From contig NZ_AP012334.1 of assembly GCF_001042695.1 (NCBI RefSeq), positions 372,001 through 436,000 on the forward strand: a DNA stretch of 64,000 nt, given 5' to 3'. Positions 19,083-27,218 of this stretch are shown one piece after another. Position 1 is the stretch's first letter, and the number at the start of each line of letters is the position of its first letter. The translations under genes and the position numbers were made by a program. This DNA comes from Scardovia inopinata JCM 12537. Lineage in GTDB: Bacteria > Actinomycetota > Actinomycetes > Actinomycetales > Bifidobacteriaceae. The notes beneath the pieces were generated by a model. The model was not told the origin of the DNA. It was given only the letters and a program-made list of their open reading frames with translations, and searched no databases.

Positions 19083-20516
19083 GTGTCTGTATCAAAGCTT
19101 GAAGCTGTTACCCAATTGGCTAAGCGCCGTGGTTTTGTATTCCCGGCAGGTGAGATTTACGGTGGAACCAGGTCTGCTTGGGATTACGGTCCTTTGGGAG
19201 TCGCTCTGAAAGATAATATCAAGCATGAATGGTGGAGATCCATGGTCACCACCAGGGGAGATGTGGTCGGTGTTGATACATCGGTTATCCTTCCCAGCCA
19301 GGTGTGGGTTGCTTCCGGACATGTGACTGTTTTCAACGATCCTTTAGTGGAGTGCCTGAACTGCCATAAGCGTTTCCGGGCAGATCATCTGGAGGAGCAT
19401 TTCGAGGCCAAACATGGGCGGAAGCCTGAGGGAATGAGTGACATTCCCTGCCCTGATTGCGGAACAGTGGGAAAGTGGACCGAACCCCGTGACTTCAATA
19501 TGATGCTCAGAACCCATCTGGGTCCGGTAGAAGATGAGAATTCTCTGCATTATCTGCGTCCTGAAACAGCCCAGGGAATTTTCGTTGATTTTGCTGAAGT
19601 CCTCACTACTTCTCGGCAGAAACCTCCTTTTGGCATTGCCAATATGGGCAAATCCTTCCGCAATGAGATTACTCCCGGCAACTTTATTTTTCGCACCCGC
19701 GAATTCGAGCAGATGGAGATGGAGTTCTTTGTCAAGCCCGGGGAGGATGAAGACTGGCATCAGTATTGGATTGATGCCCGCCGCCAGTGGTATGTAGATC
19801 TGGGAGTCAACCCCGATAATCTGCGCCTGTACGAGCATCCCAAGGAAAAACTGTCTCACTACTCCAAGCGAACGGTTGATATTGAATATAAATTTGGTTT
19901 CCAGGGATCTGACTGGGGAGAGCTGGAAGGCATTGCCAACCGGACAGATTATGATCTCAGTGCTCATTCCCGGCATTCAGGCAAAGACTTGAGTTATTTT
20001 GATCAGGCCAGCGGTGAACGGTATACTCCTTACGTAATTGAGCCCGCTGCCGGTTTGACCAGGTCCCTGATGGCTTTTTTGGTGGATGCGTATGATGTGG
20101 ATGAAGCCCCTAACACTAAGGGGGGCGTGGATACCCGAACAGTGTTACGGCTTGATCCCCGCCTGGCCCCGGTGAAAGCAGCAGTACTGCCCCTGTCGAA
20201 GAAACCCCAGTTGCAGACCATAGCTCACAATCTTGCTGATGAGCTGCGTGAGGATGATTGGGATGTGGACTATGACGAGGCCGGTGCCATTGGCCGCCGG
20301 TATCGCCGTCAGGATGAAATTGGCACCCCCTTGTGTGTGACCGTTGATTTCGATACTCTGGATGACCAGGCGGTTACCATTAGAGAGAGGGATACTATGA
20401 AGCAGGACCGTGTTGCCCTGGATCAGGTTGCCTCTTATGTAGGCTCTTTTATCAAAGATAAACGCAATACTTACCCCCGTACCCCCCAGGCAGCTCGTGC
20501 TGCCAGCCAGGCCTAG
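19083..20516 (+). CDS. glyS: Glycyl-tRNA synthetase (alpha2 type)
   Basis: Class II aminoacyl-tRNA synthetase charging tRNA-Gly. The N-terminus [24 protein letters not shown] and the zinc-binding insert with CLNCHKRF and CPDCG are typical. Class II motif 2 is in [22 protein letters not shown], with RPETAQGIF before it, and motif 3 lies at [10 protein letters not shown]. The C-terminal anticodon-binding domain is present. GTG 19083 is the best start, with AGGAGAT six bases upstream. The longer frame from 19032 lacks a ribosome site. Length 477 aa is normal. Confidence 0.96.
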   Translation: MSVSKLEAVTQLAKRRGFVFPAGEIYGGTRSAWDYGPLGVALKDNIKHEWWRSMVTTRGDVVGVDTSVILPSQVWVASGHVTVFNDPLVECLNCHKRFRADHLEEHFEAKHGRKPEGMSDIPCPDCGTVGKWTEPRDFNMMLRTHLGPVEDENSLHYLRPETAQGIFVDFAEVLTTSRQKPPFGIANMGKSFRNEITPGNFIFRTREFEQMEMEFFVKPGEDEDWHQYWIDARRQWYVDLGVNPDNLRLYEHPKEKLSHYSKRTVDIEYKFGFQGSDWGELEGIANRTDYDLSAHSRHSGKDLSYFDQASGERYTPYVIEPAAGLTRSLMAFLVDAYDVDEAPNTKGGVDTRTVLRLDPRLAPVKAAVLPLSKKPQLQTIAHNLADELREDDWDVDYDEAGAIGRRYRRQDEIGTPLCVTVDFDTLDDQAVTIRERDTMKQDRVALDQVASYVGSFIKDKRNTYPRTPQAARAASQA

Positions 20517-20560
20517 TGCTGCTCCTGCTCGTGCTTATATTTATATCAATCAATAGTATA

Positions 20561-20582
20561 TGTATACAAATATGTGTATACA
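20561..20582. promoter_or_regulatory. Pair of TGTATACA palindromes before dusB
   Basis: Two identical 8-base palindromes (20561-20568 and 20575-20582) are spaced 14 bases start to start, in an AT-rich leader between glyS and dusB. This could be an operator or extended promoter; nothing identifies a regulator. Confidence 0.3.
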
Positions 20583-20597
20583 GGTAAACTTCTAGCC

Positions 20598-21770
20598 ATG
20601 ATGAACCAGGACCATCACACTCCCATCCTGTCCGGTTTTATGCTGGGCAATCACCGGGTAACCACCCCGGTTATTCTTTCGCCAATGGCTGGAGTAACCA
20701 ACTGGCCTTTTAGGGTCTTGTGCGAAGATTATGGCCCCGATGGTCTCTATGTGGCTGAGATGATCACCGCCCGGGCTCTGGTTGCTGGGAATCCCAAGGC
20801 TTTCCGTCTGACCCGCTTTGCTCCTTCAGAAAAATTTCGTTCTTTGCAGCTCTATGGGGTAAATCCAGCTATTGTTCAGCAGGCTGCTGCCATGATAGTG
20901 GATGGCAACCTGGCCGACCACCTGGATCTCAACTTTGGCTGCCCTGTTCCCAAGGTAACTAGGCGGGGAGGAGGGTCGGCCCTCCCCTGGAAGACTGATC
21001 TCCTGCAGGACATTATTCATCGAGTAGTTGCAGTCTGCCAGCCGGCAGGAATTCCGGTGACTGCCAAAATCCGTACAGGTATTGATGATGATCACAGCAC
21101 CATGAGGGAGGCAGCTACGATCATAGAGGGGGAAGGATGTGCCTGTGTGACTCTCCATGCCAGGACAACGGCCCAGTATTACGGGGGTCATTCTGACTGG
21201 AGCAAGATTGCCGAGTTGAAACAGCTGGTATCTATTCCTGTGATTGGCAACGGGGACATCTGGTCAGCCGAAGATGCCCTTGCCATGGTTGAGCAGACAG
21301 GCTGTGATGGGGTAGCAGTGGGTCGTGGCTGTCAGGGCCGGCCCTGGCTCTTTGCTGACCTGAAGAATGCCTTCGCCGGCAGTTGCCAGCGGGTCAGTCC
21401 TTCCCTGGGCCAGGTATGCCAAGTCATCATGCGTCATGCCCGCCTTCTGGTTGATTTTTATGATGGAGATGAAACCATGGCGGTTCATGATCTGCGCAAG
21501 CATATTGCTTGGTATCTGAAGGGTTTCCCCGTGGGAGGCCATACCAGGGCTGCCTTCATGTCTTGCCAGAATTTGGCTGATCTTCAGCGGCAGCTGGATG
21601 CTTTAGACCCCCAGATCCCCTTCCCTGATGCCCTATCAGACAAGCCTCGGGGCCGGACCCGCTATGCGAAAAAAGTTCATCTGCCCTATGGATGGCTGGA
21701 TTCGCGGAGGCTAAACAATCAGGAAAGACAAAGTCTTTATGAAAGTGATGTTGAAGACGCTTCCTACTGA
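20598..21770 (+). CDS. dusB: tRNA-dihydrouridine synthase (DusB type)
   Basis: FMN-dependent reduction of uridine to dihydrouridine in tRNA D-loops. The start of the barrel reads VILSPMAGVTNWPFR. The catalytic Cys is about residue 115 in LNFGCPVPKVTRRGGGSA. Further motifs are TAKIRTG, TLHARTTAQYYGGHSDW, VIGNGDI and VGRGCQGRPWLF (phosphate binding). At 390 aa it is a normal actinobacterial DusB. An upstream GTG (20574) is in frame but has no ribosome site; ATG 20598 is preferred. It follows glyS with an 81-base gap. Confidence 0.93.
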   Translation: MMNQDHHTPILSGFMLGNHRVTTPVILSPMAGVTNWPFRVLCEDYGPDGLYVAEMITARALVAGNPKAFRLTRFAPSEKFRSLQLYGVNPAIVQQAAAMIVDGNLADHLDLNFGCPVPKVTRRGGGSALPWKTDLLQDIIHRVVAVCQPAGIPVTAKIRTGIDDDHSTMREAATIIEGEGCACVTLHARTTAQYYGGHSDWSKIAELKQLVSIPVIGNGDIWSAEDALAMVEQTGCDGVAVGRGCQGRPWLFADLKNAFAGSCQRVSPSLGQVCQVIMRHARLLVDFYDGDETMAVHDLRKHIAWYLKGFPVGGHTRAAFMSCQNLADLQRQLDALDPQIPFPDALSDKPRGRTRYAKKVHLPYGWLDSRRLNNQERQSLYESDVEDASY

Positions 21771-21933
21771 TTTTCCTTTGATATTCTGGACACCTTCCCT
21801 TCTTACCCCTGTTTCACGTTCCAGACACACAAATTTCACAAAATGTCTATATTTTTTGCAAGTATCATAGGTGTAATTACTTTTTTGCGTTACAGTTGTG
21901 TATAGCATGAAAATGCATAACGACAGGAGCGAT

Positions 21934-23265
21934 ATGACCGACCTCGACCCGAACGAAGAGATAAACAGCAAGACAATCATTAAGGTTGTTGGCGTTGGTG
22001 GCGGCGGCGGCAATGCTGTGAACCGCATGATTGACGAAGGTATCGCCGGCGTCGAATTCGTAGCAGTCAACACCGATATGAAGGATCTAAACAAAAGTGA
22101 CGCCGATGTCCGCATTGCACTGACAGATTCTTCCAGCCGCGGACTGGGGGCCGGAGCTGATCCCGAGCGGGGGGCTAAAGCTGCCCAGGATCATCAAAGT
22201 GAAATTGAGCAGGTCCTTAAAGGGGCCGATATGGTTTTCGTCACAGCAGGCGAAGGGGGCGGCACCGGAACGGGAGCCAGCCCCATTGTGGCCAGGGCGG
22301 CCCGCCAGCAAGGAGCTGTAACTATTGGCGTGGTTACCAAGCCTTTCAGCTTTGAAGGCGGCCGCCGAGCTGCTTCAGCTGAAGACGGCATTGAAAAGTT
22401 GCGCAAAGAAGTTGATGCCCTGATTGTTATTCCCAATGATCGTCTGCGGAACATGGATATTAAGGGAATGAATATCCGGGAAGTTTTCCAGATGGCAGAT
22501 ACCTCCCTTATGTCGGGAGTCCGCTGCATTACCGACCTGATTTCCAGCACCAATCCCACCATTAACGTAGATTTTCAGGATGTCAGCTCTGTTTTGCAAA
22601 ACGCCGGAACTGCCATGTTTGGTATTGGCCGGGCCAGGGGTGAGGATAGGGCCGTTCAAGCAGCAGAAATCGCTGTCAATTCTCCTCTGCTCGATACCCC
22701 CATCGATGGAGCGACCAGTCTCCTGGTCAATATTGCTGGCCCTACAGACATGGGCTTTGAAGAGTTCACCCAGGCATCCGATCTGGTTAACCGCTATGCT
22801 GCCAAGGGAGCCAACATCATCATCGGTCTGGTGAATGATGACGCTTACGGGGATGAAGTTGTCGTATCTGTAATAGCTACTGGTTTTGATGGCAATGCTC
22901 GCCGGCAGGATTCTGACGAATCGGTGGTTTCGGGCAAACTGATTGCCGACCAGACTCAGGACCAGGAGGCTGCGCAAGCAGCAGAAGAGGCCGCTGCTGA
23001 CAGCACCTCGGAGCAGGCAGTAGTGACCCGGCAGAACGGATCTGCCGGAAGACAGGAGGCATCTGATGCCACCGGTCAAAGCCGCCGGGTTTCCCAGGAG
23101 GAGCAGGGCCCGGAGACTTCCCCCTCCCCCCAGGTTCAGCCTTCACAGCAACAGCAACCTCAGGTACAGCCTGCCCAGTCCCAGCCGACCCGCCAGTCCG
23201 TGCAGCCGGAGATTCCGCCGGCAGATCCCGATGACGGACTGATTATTCCTGACTTCCTGCGCTAA
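21934..23265 (+). CDS. ftsZ: Cell division protein FtsZ
   Basis: Tubulin-like GTPase that forms the division ring. Motifs: GVGGGGGNAVNRM near the N-terminus, the tubulin signature GGGTGTGASP, and the T7 loop region NVDFQDV. A variable Gln/Pro-rich linker (residues about 345-430) precedes the conserved C-terminal tail DDGLIIPDFLR, which binds FtsA/SepF-type partners. ATG 21934 has CAGGAGC 6 bases upstream; two earlier in-frame ATGs lack ribosome sites. Length 443 aa. In this window ftsZ is not next to ftsQ/murC but heads the sepF-yggT-divIVA run, which supports a division operon. Confidence 0.97.
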   Translation: MTDLDPNEEINSKTIIKVVGVGGGGGNAVNRMIDEGIAGVEFVAVNTDMKDLNKSDADVRIALTDSSSRGLGAGADPERGAKAAQDHQSEIEQVLKGADMVFVTAGEGGGTGTGASPIVARAARQQGAVTIGVVTKPFSFEGGRRAASAEDGIEKLRKEVDALIVIPNDRLRNMDIKGMNIREVFQMADTSLMSGVRCITDLISSTNPTINVDFQDVSSVLQNAGTAMFGIGRARGEDRAVQAAEIAVNSPLLDTPIDGATSLLVNIAGPTDMGFEEFTQASDLVNRYAAKGANIIIGLVNDDAYGDEVVVSVIATGFDGNARRQDSDESVVSGKLIADQTQDQEAAQAAEEAAADSTSEQAVVTRQNGSAGRQEASDATGQSRRVSQEEQGPETSPSPQVQPSQQQQPQVQPAQSQPTRQSVQPEIPPADPDDGLIIPDFLR

Positions 23266-23332
23266 GGGAAAGCCTCTATGCAGAAGAAGCCCGACTGACA
23301 GCTGAGACAAAACTTTAAGATAAGGAGTTACC

Positions 23333-23809
23333 ATGGCGAATCCATTTAAGGGGGCTATGTCATTCTTCGGATTGTCTAGTACAGATGAGGAAGACCAGGA
23401 CATCGAGGAATATGACGATTCCTCTTCCCAGTCGTCCACTTTCGACGATGATGAAGCCGTAGCTCCTCAGCCTGCTTTCACTTCTGCGAGTCTTTCAGCA
23501 GCATCACCATCCTCAGCTCCGGTGAGGTCACGCATGAACAGAATTACTACCATTCATCCTAAGTCTTATGAAGAAGCCCAGCTGGTTGGCAGAGCTATCC
23601 GGGACGGAGTTCCTGTTGTTCTTAATCTGACTGGAGTTCCTGAGGCGACTGCTTATAGGATTGTTGATTTTTCTGCTGGCGTTGTTTTTGGGGTACGCGG
23701 ATCCATCGAGAGGGTAACTCCCCGCGTTTTCCTCCTTTCTCCCGCCCAGGTCAACATCAAAGTAGAACAGTCAGCTCCTGAAAATTCAGCTGCCGGCCTT
23801 TTCGACTAA
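23333..23809 (+). CDS. sepF: Cell division protein SepF
   Basis: FtsZ-binding membrane anchor of the divisome in organisms lacking FtsA. An N-terminal amphipathic stretch (ANPFKGAMSFFGL) probably binds membrane. An acidic/Ser-rich linker follows. The SepF core then runs from TTIHPKSYEEAQLVGRAIRDG to VFLLSPAQVNI. Length 158 aa. AAGGAG precedes ATG 23333 by 6 bases. It directly follows ftsZ (67-base gap), which supports shared expression. Confidence 0.95.
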   Translation: MANPFKGAMSFFGLSSTDEEDQDIEEYDDSSSQSSTFDDDEAVAPQPAFTSASLSAASPSSAPVRSRMNRITTIHPKSYEEAQLVGRAIRDGVPVVLNLTGVPEATAYRIVDFSAGVVFGVRGSIERVTPRVFLLSPAQVNIKVEQSAPENSAAGLFD

Positions 23810-23841
23810 ATCAGGCTTGAGGTGATATATAATAGGCTACT

Positions 23842-24126
23842 ATGCTTCTGGTAACCGTTATCTTAAGAATCCTGCGGATTTTCCTGTCTGCTTTCCTCTT
23901 TATTCTCACAGTCCGGATGATTCTGGACTGGGTAGCTCTTTTAACCCGCTGGCAGCCAGGCAAAATCATGTATCCCCTGGTCAATGCTGTGTATACGGTG
24001 ACTGAGCCTCCTCTACGCCTGATGAGAAAGATTATTCCTCCTTTGAGGATGGGATTAGTGGCTCTGGATCTGGGATTCATGGTCCTGTACTTTGCAGTCT
24101 CTTTTTTGATTGCGATTCTTCCTTGA
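23842..24126 (+). CDS. YggT family membrane protein
   Basis: 94-residue protein with two membrane-spanning segments (residues about 3-27 and 70-90) and the family region RMILDWVALLTRWQPG followed by TEPPLRLMRKIIPP. YggT proteins sit beside sepF in many Gram-positive division clusters; the molecular role is not known. Start ATG 23842, 32 bases after sepF, with GAGGTGA upstream. Confidence 0.88.
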   Translation: MLLVTVILRILRIFLSAFLFILTVRMILDWVALLTRWQPGKIMYPLVNAVYTVTEPPLRLMRKIIPPLRMGLVALDLGFMVLYFAVSFLIAILP

Positions 24127-24220
24127 GCCCTTCGTGAACCCTTGAAAGCGTTGTTTTACCGCAACTGTGCTACCATGAGTAGCGGCAGTGTTTACCGAAC
24201 GATTACAAATCGGAGATATT

Positions 24221-25678
24221 ATGGCACTTTTGACACCTGGCGATATTCGCCATAAGCAGATCCCGCTTGCCGGCCGCTTCCAGCAGGGATACAACCTCAA
24301 TGAGGTTGATGATTTCCTGGAGGAATGTGCTCAGACTGTTGATGAGTTAGGCAAGCAGTATGCAAACCAGACGCAGTCTTTAGGCCCAGATATTGCGACC
24401 TTGAATACCAAGGTCTCTCAGCTGACAAGTGAAAACACAAAGCTCCGTAACGAGCTTAGTTCCGCTCAGGAACAGATTCAGCAGGCTTCTGCCAAAGCTG
24501 GAGAAAACGCATCTGCCAAGGAAGATCTGGACGCAGCCAATGAAAAGGTGAAGGCCCTTACTTCCCAGGCCGATCAGGCCAAAATCCAGATGGATACCAT
24601 AAATCAGCAGAACGAACAGCTTAAGTCTCAGGTGGATCAGCTCAATGAGCAGCTGAACCAGCTGACTGCTCAGGCTGCTCAGGGTGATTCTGCTTCTGAA
24701 GCCCTGCAGCAGCAGTTGACCGGTTTGCGCAACGAGCGTGATGAGTATCTGAATCGGGGTGAAAAACTGACCCAGGAACTGCAGAATTCCGAGCTGGCCC
24801 TGCAGGAAACCAAGGAAAAGCTGGCCGATGCTGAAAAGCAGGCCCAAGAATCACAGTCTCAGGTTCAGGACCTTCGCGCTGAACTGGAAAAAGTCCAGGG
24901 TGAGCTGACCGCTTCGTCTCAGCGCGAGGAAACCCTCCGCCAGCAGGTGGCTGCTAATGAGCCCAGTACAGAGACCGGAAGTCTGGAGAAGATTGCCAGT
25001 GCGGGCGGGGATGAGCGCAAGACCACGTCTGAGAAGGCAGCCCAAATGCTTGCTATGGCCATGGAGCTGCATGACAAGTATGTGAACAAGGGCAAAGATG
25101 AGGCAGCCCAGCTGGTCAGCGATGGCCAGGCTCAGCACGATAAAAAAGTGCAGGAAGCTGATGCCTATTCTGAGCAGACTCGCACCGAGGCCGACCAGTA
25201 TTCCAAGCAGGTCCATGATTCTGCTGATGCCTACTCGGCACAAACTCGGAATGAGGCAGATAAGTATTCCAAGGAAGCTCACGACTCTGCTGACGCCTAT
25301 TCTGCTAAAACCCGCAACGATGCTGACAACTATTCTTCCGTTACCCGCAGTGAAGCAGACGAATACAGCCGTCAGAAGAAGGCAGAAGGCGAATCCTACG
25401 CCGACCAGGTAAGGACAAATGCTGATGCCTATAGCAGCAAAACCCGGGAAGATGCTGACACTTACTCCCGTCAGGTCAAGGATAAGCTCTATGCAGATTC
25501 CAAGGTTATTGAGGGCAATATTGACAACCTCAAGCAGTTTGAGTCTGATTACCGCGGCCGCCTGACTACCTTCCTTAAACAGTTGACAGATCAGATCAAC
25601 AACACTGTAACCTTACCCGGTGCTCAGCAGGGACAGGGCCAGAATGGATCTGGCAACGGTCAGAGCAACCAGCAGTAA
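24221..25678 (+). CDS. divIVA: DivIVA/Wag31-like polar growth protein with extended repeat tail
   Basis: Coiled-coil scaffold that marks cell poles and division sites in actinobacteria. The N-terminal DivIVA domain reads MALLTPGDIRHKQIPLAGRF and GYNLNEVDDFLE. A long coiled coil (about residues 60-260) is rich in Gln, Glu and Lys. After the SEKAAQMLAMAMELHDKYV segment comes a tandem repeat region with a core of ADAYS, ADQYS or ADTYS roughly every 9-11 residues (about residues 310-420), then a short tail. ATG 24221 with CGGAGAT six bases upstream is better than the earlier GTG 24188. The length of 485 aa is roughly twice that of mycobacterial Wag31, mainly because of the coil and repeats. Confidence 0.93.
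   Translation: MALLTPGDIRHKQIPLAGRFQQGYNLNEVDDFLEECAQTVDELGKQYANQTQSLGPDIATLNTKVSQLTSENTKLRNELSSAQEQIQQASAKAGENASAKEDLDAANEKVKALTSQADQAKIQMDTINQQNEQLKSQVDQLNEQLNQLTAQAAQGDSASEALQQQLTGLRNERDEYLNRGEKLTQELQNSELALQETKEKLADAEKQAQESQSQVQDLRAELEKVQGELTASSQREETLRQQVAANEPSTETGSLEKIASAGGDERKTTSEKAAQMLAMAMELHDKYVNKGKDEAAQLVSDGQAQHDKKVQEADAYSEQTRTEADQYSKQVHDSADAYSAQTRNEADKYSKEAHDSADAYSAKTRNDADNYSSVTRSEADEYSRQKKAEGESYADQVRTNADAYSSKTREDADTYSRQVKDKLYADSKVIEGNIDNLKQFESDYRGRLTTFLKQLTDQINNTVTLPGAQQGQGQNGSGNGQSNQQ
25140..25480 (+). repeat. Degenerate tandem coding repeat in divIVA (ADxYS units)
   Basis: About ten imperfect units encode alternating ADAYSAQTRNE / ADKYSKEAHDS-like segments. The period is about 11 residues (33 bases) in the centre and is less regular at the ends. 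The DNA is also repeated (forms of GCTGATGCCTA). It probably arose by internal duplication. Confidence 0.75.
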
Positions 25679-25720
25679 AGTCTCAGGTAAGTTTGCATTA
25701 ATTATTAGGTGTTTGAACCC

Positions 25721-26248
25721 GTGAAAGAGACGAAAAATAGACGGTTATATGGCTCTTGGGGCTGTATAGCCGTCTTTGTATCTGTATCAGTTGCTGGTCT
25801 GATTATCGACCAGCTCACCAAGGCTGTGGCTCTAAAATATCTGTCGGATGGGAGGAGAATCCCTGTTCTGGATGGGGCTATATTTTTGCAGCTTTACCGA
25901 AATTCCGGCGCTTCCCTGGGCTTCGCATCCGCAGCAACGTCAGCAATAGCGATCCTGGCCCTCCTTGCCTGTGCAGCCCTGGTTGTGGCTGCTATCCGGA
26001 CTGACTCTCCTTGGTGGTCCCTGGCTCTGGGCCTGGCATTTGCCGGGGCAGACGGAAATCTGATTGACCGTCTGATCTATTCCACCGGCTTCATGAATGG
26101 GAAAGTGGTAGACTTCATTGATTATGGCTGGTCCATTGGCAACGTGGCCGATGTGTTCCTTACCCTTGCCGCTCTTGTCTTTGTGGTCCTCATTGTCAGC
26201 GGCCATCCTCTGCGTACACCCCCTGCAGAAAGTGCCCGCCATGAATAA
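25721..26248 (+). CDS. lspA: Lipoprotein signal peptidase
   Basis: Membrane aspartic peptidase that cleaves signal peptides from prolipoproteins. Four membrane helices. Catalytic Asp116 sits in GNLIDRL and Asp144 in NVADVF, both at the expected spacing, and NSGASLGF corresponds to the usual NxGAAF loop. About 175 aa. GTG 25721 fits the TAGG ribosome site better than GTG 25709, which overlaps it. The stop overlaps the rluD start by 8 bases, so translation is coupled. Its clients in this window include the FKBP and THI5-like lipoproteins. Confidence 0.93.
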   Translation: MKETKNRRLYGSWGCIAVFVSVSVAGLIIDQLTKAVALKYLSDGRRIPVLDGAIFLQLYRNSGASLGFASAATSAIAILALLACAALVVAAIRTDSPWWSLALGLAFAGADGNLIDRLIYSTGFMNGKVVDFIDYGWSIGNVADVFLTLAALVFVVLIVSGHPLRTPPAESARHE

Positions 26249-27176
26249 GGTAACCATGGTCCCGGAGGATCTGGTTGGTGTCCGCTTTGATCTTGCTGTT
26301 TCCCGAATGATGGGTCTGTCCCGCTCAAAGGCGGCCAATCTGATTGATCAGGGGCAGATTTCCCTGATCGGTCGCTGCGGCCTGAAGTCTGAGAAGTTGC
26401 AGTCAGGAGATTCCATTCGGGTTAGTCTGACTACAAGTGAGAAGGCCCCAGAACCCATTGACTACGACATGGGAATTGTCTATGAAGATGGTGATCTGGT
26501 TGTGGTAGACAAACCTGTGGGCATGGCAGCCCACCAGTCGGTGGGATGGACCGGATCCACCGTTTTGGGCAGTTTGAAAGCCAGGGGAGTGCATATTACT
26601 GATTACGGTCCCCAGGGCCGACAGGGGATTGTTTCCCGTCTGGATGTGGGCACCAGCGGTCTTATGCTAGTTTGTAAGTCGCAGATGGCTTATAAAGAGA
26701 TGAGGCGGCAATTTTCCCAGCATGAAGTTAAAAAAACCTATTATGCCCTGGCCCAGGGCAATCTGAAAGAGGACAAGGCTACGGTTGATGCTCCAATTGG
26801 CAGGGATTCAGCTGCTGACTTTCGCTTTACTATCACTCCTGCAGGCAAACCGGCTATCACTCATTGGGATGTGATAGAACGTTTCGGTCAGGCTACGTAT
26901 ATCAGCGTCAATCTGGAGACTGGACGGACTCATCAGATTCGGGTCCATATGTCTTCCTTGGGGCATCCTTTGGTAGGAGACAGCATGTACGGGGCTAATC
27001 CGGTTCTGGCTGAGCAGCTGGGCCTGTCCCGGCAGTGGCTGCACTCCATGAAGTTGGATTTCCGCCATCCCCGTACTCACTGCCCGGTCCATCTGGAATC
27101 CACCCTGCCAACAGATTTAGCTACAGCTTTGGAGACACTCCGTCTGAGGACGGCAAAGAGAGATAAGCAGGATTAG
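26241..27176 (+). CDS. rluD: RNA pseudouridine synthase (RluD family)
   Basis: Converts uridines in 23S rRNA to pseudouridine. An N-terminal S4-like RNA-binding region (RFDLAVSRMMGLSRSKAANLIDQGQISL) is followed by the catalytic domain with Asp135 in SRLDVGTSGLM, and by GRTHQIRVHMSSLGHPLVGDS. The long open frame to 26118 lies within lspA and is not a true start. ATG 26241 overlaps lspA. Length 311 aa. An RluA/C paralogue is possible, since the subclass is set mainly by context. Confidence 0.9.
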   Translation: MNKVTMVPEDLVGVRFDLAVSRMMGLSRSKAANLIDQGQISLIGRCGLKSEKLQSGDSIRVSLTTSEKAPEPIDYDMGIVYEDGDLVVVDKPVGMAAHQSVGWTGSTVLGSLKARGVHITDYGPQGRQGIVSRLDVGTSGLMLVCKSQMAYKEMRRQFSQHEVKKTYYALAQGNLKEDKATVDAPIGRDSAADFRFTITPAGKPAITHWDVIERFGQATYISVNLETGRTHQIRVHMSSLGHPLVGDSMYGANPVLAEQLGLSRQWLHSMKLDFRHPRTHCPVHLESTLPTDLATALETLRLRTAKRDKQD

Positions 27177-27218
27177 CTGAGAGACAACCGGACCAGGTGT
27201 GGCGTTAGATTGGAAGGC

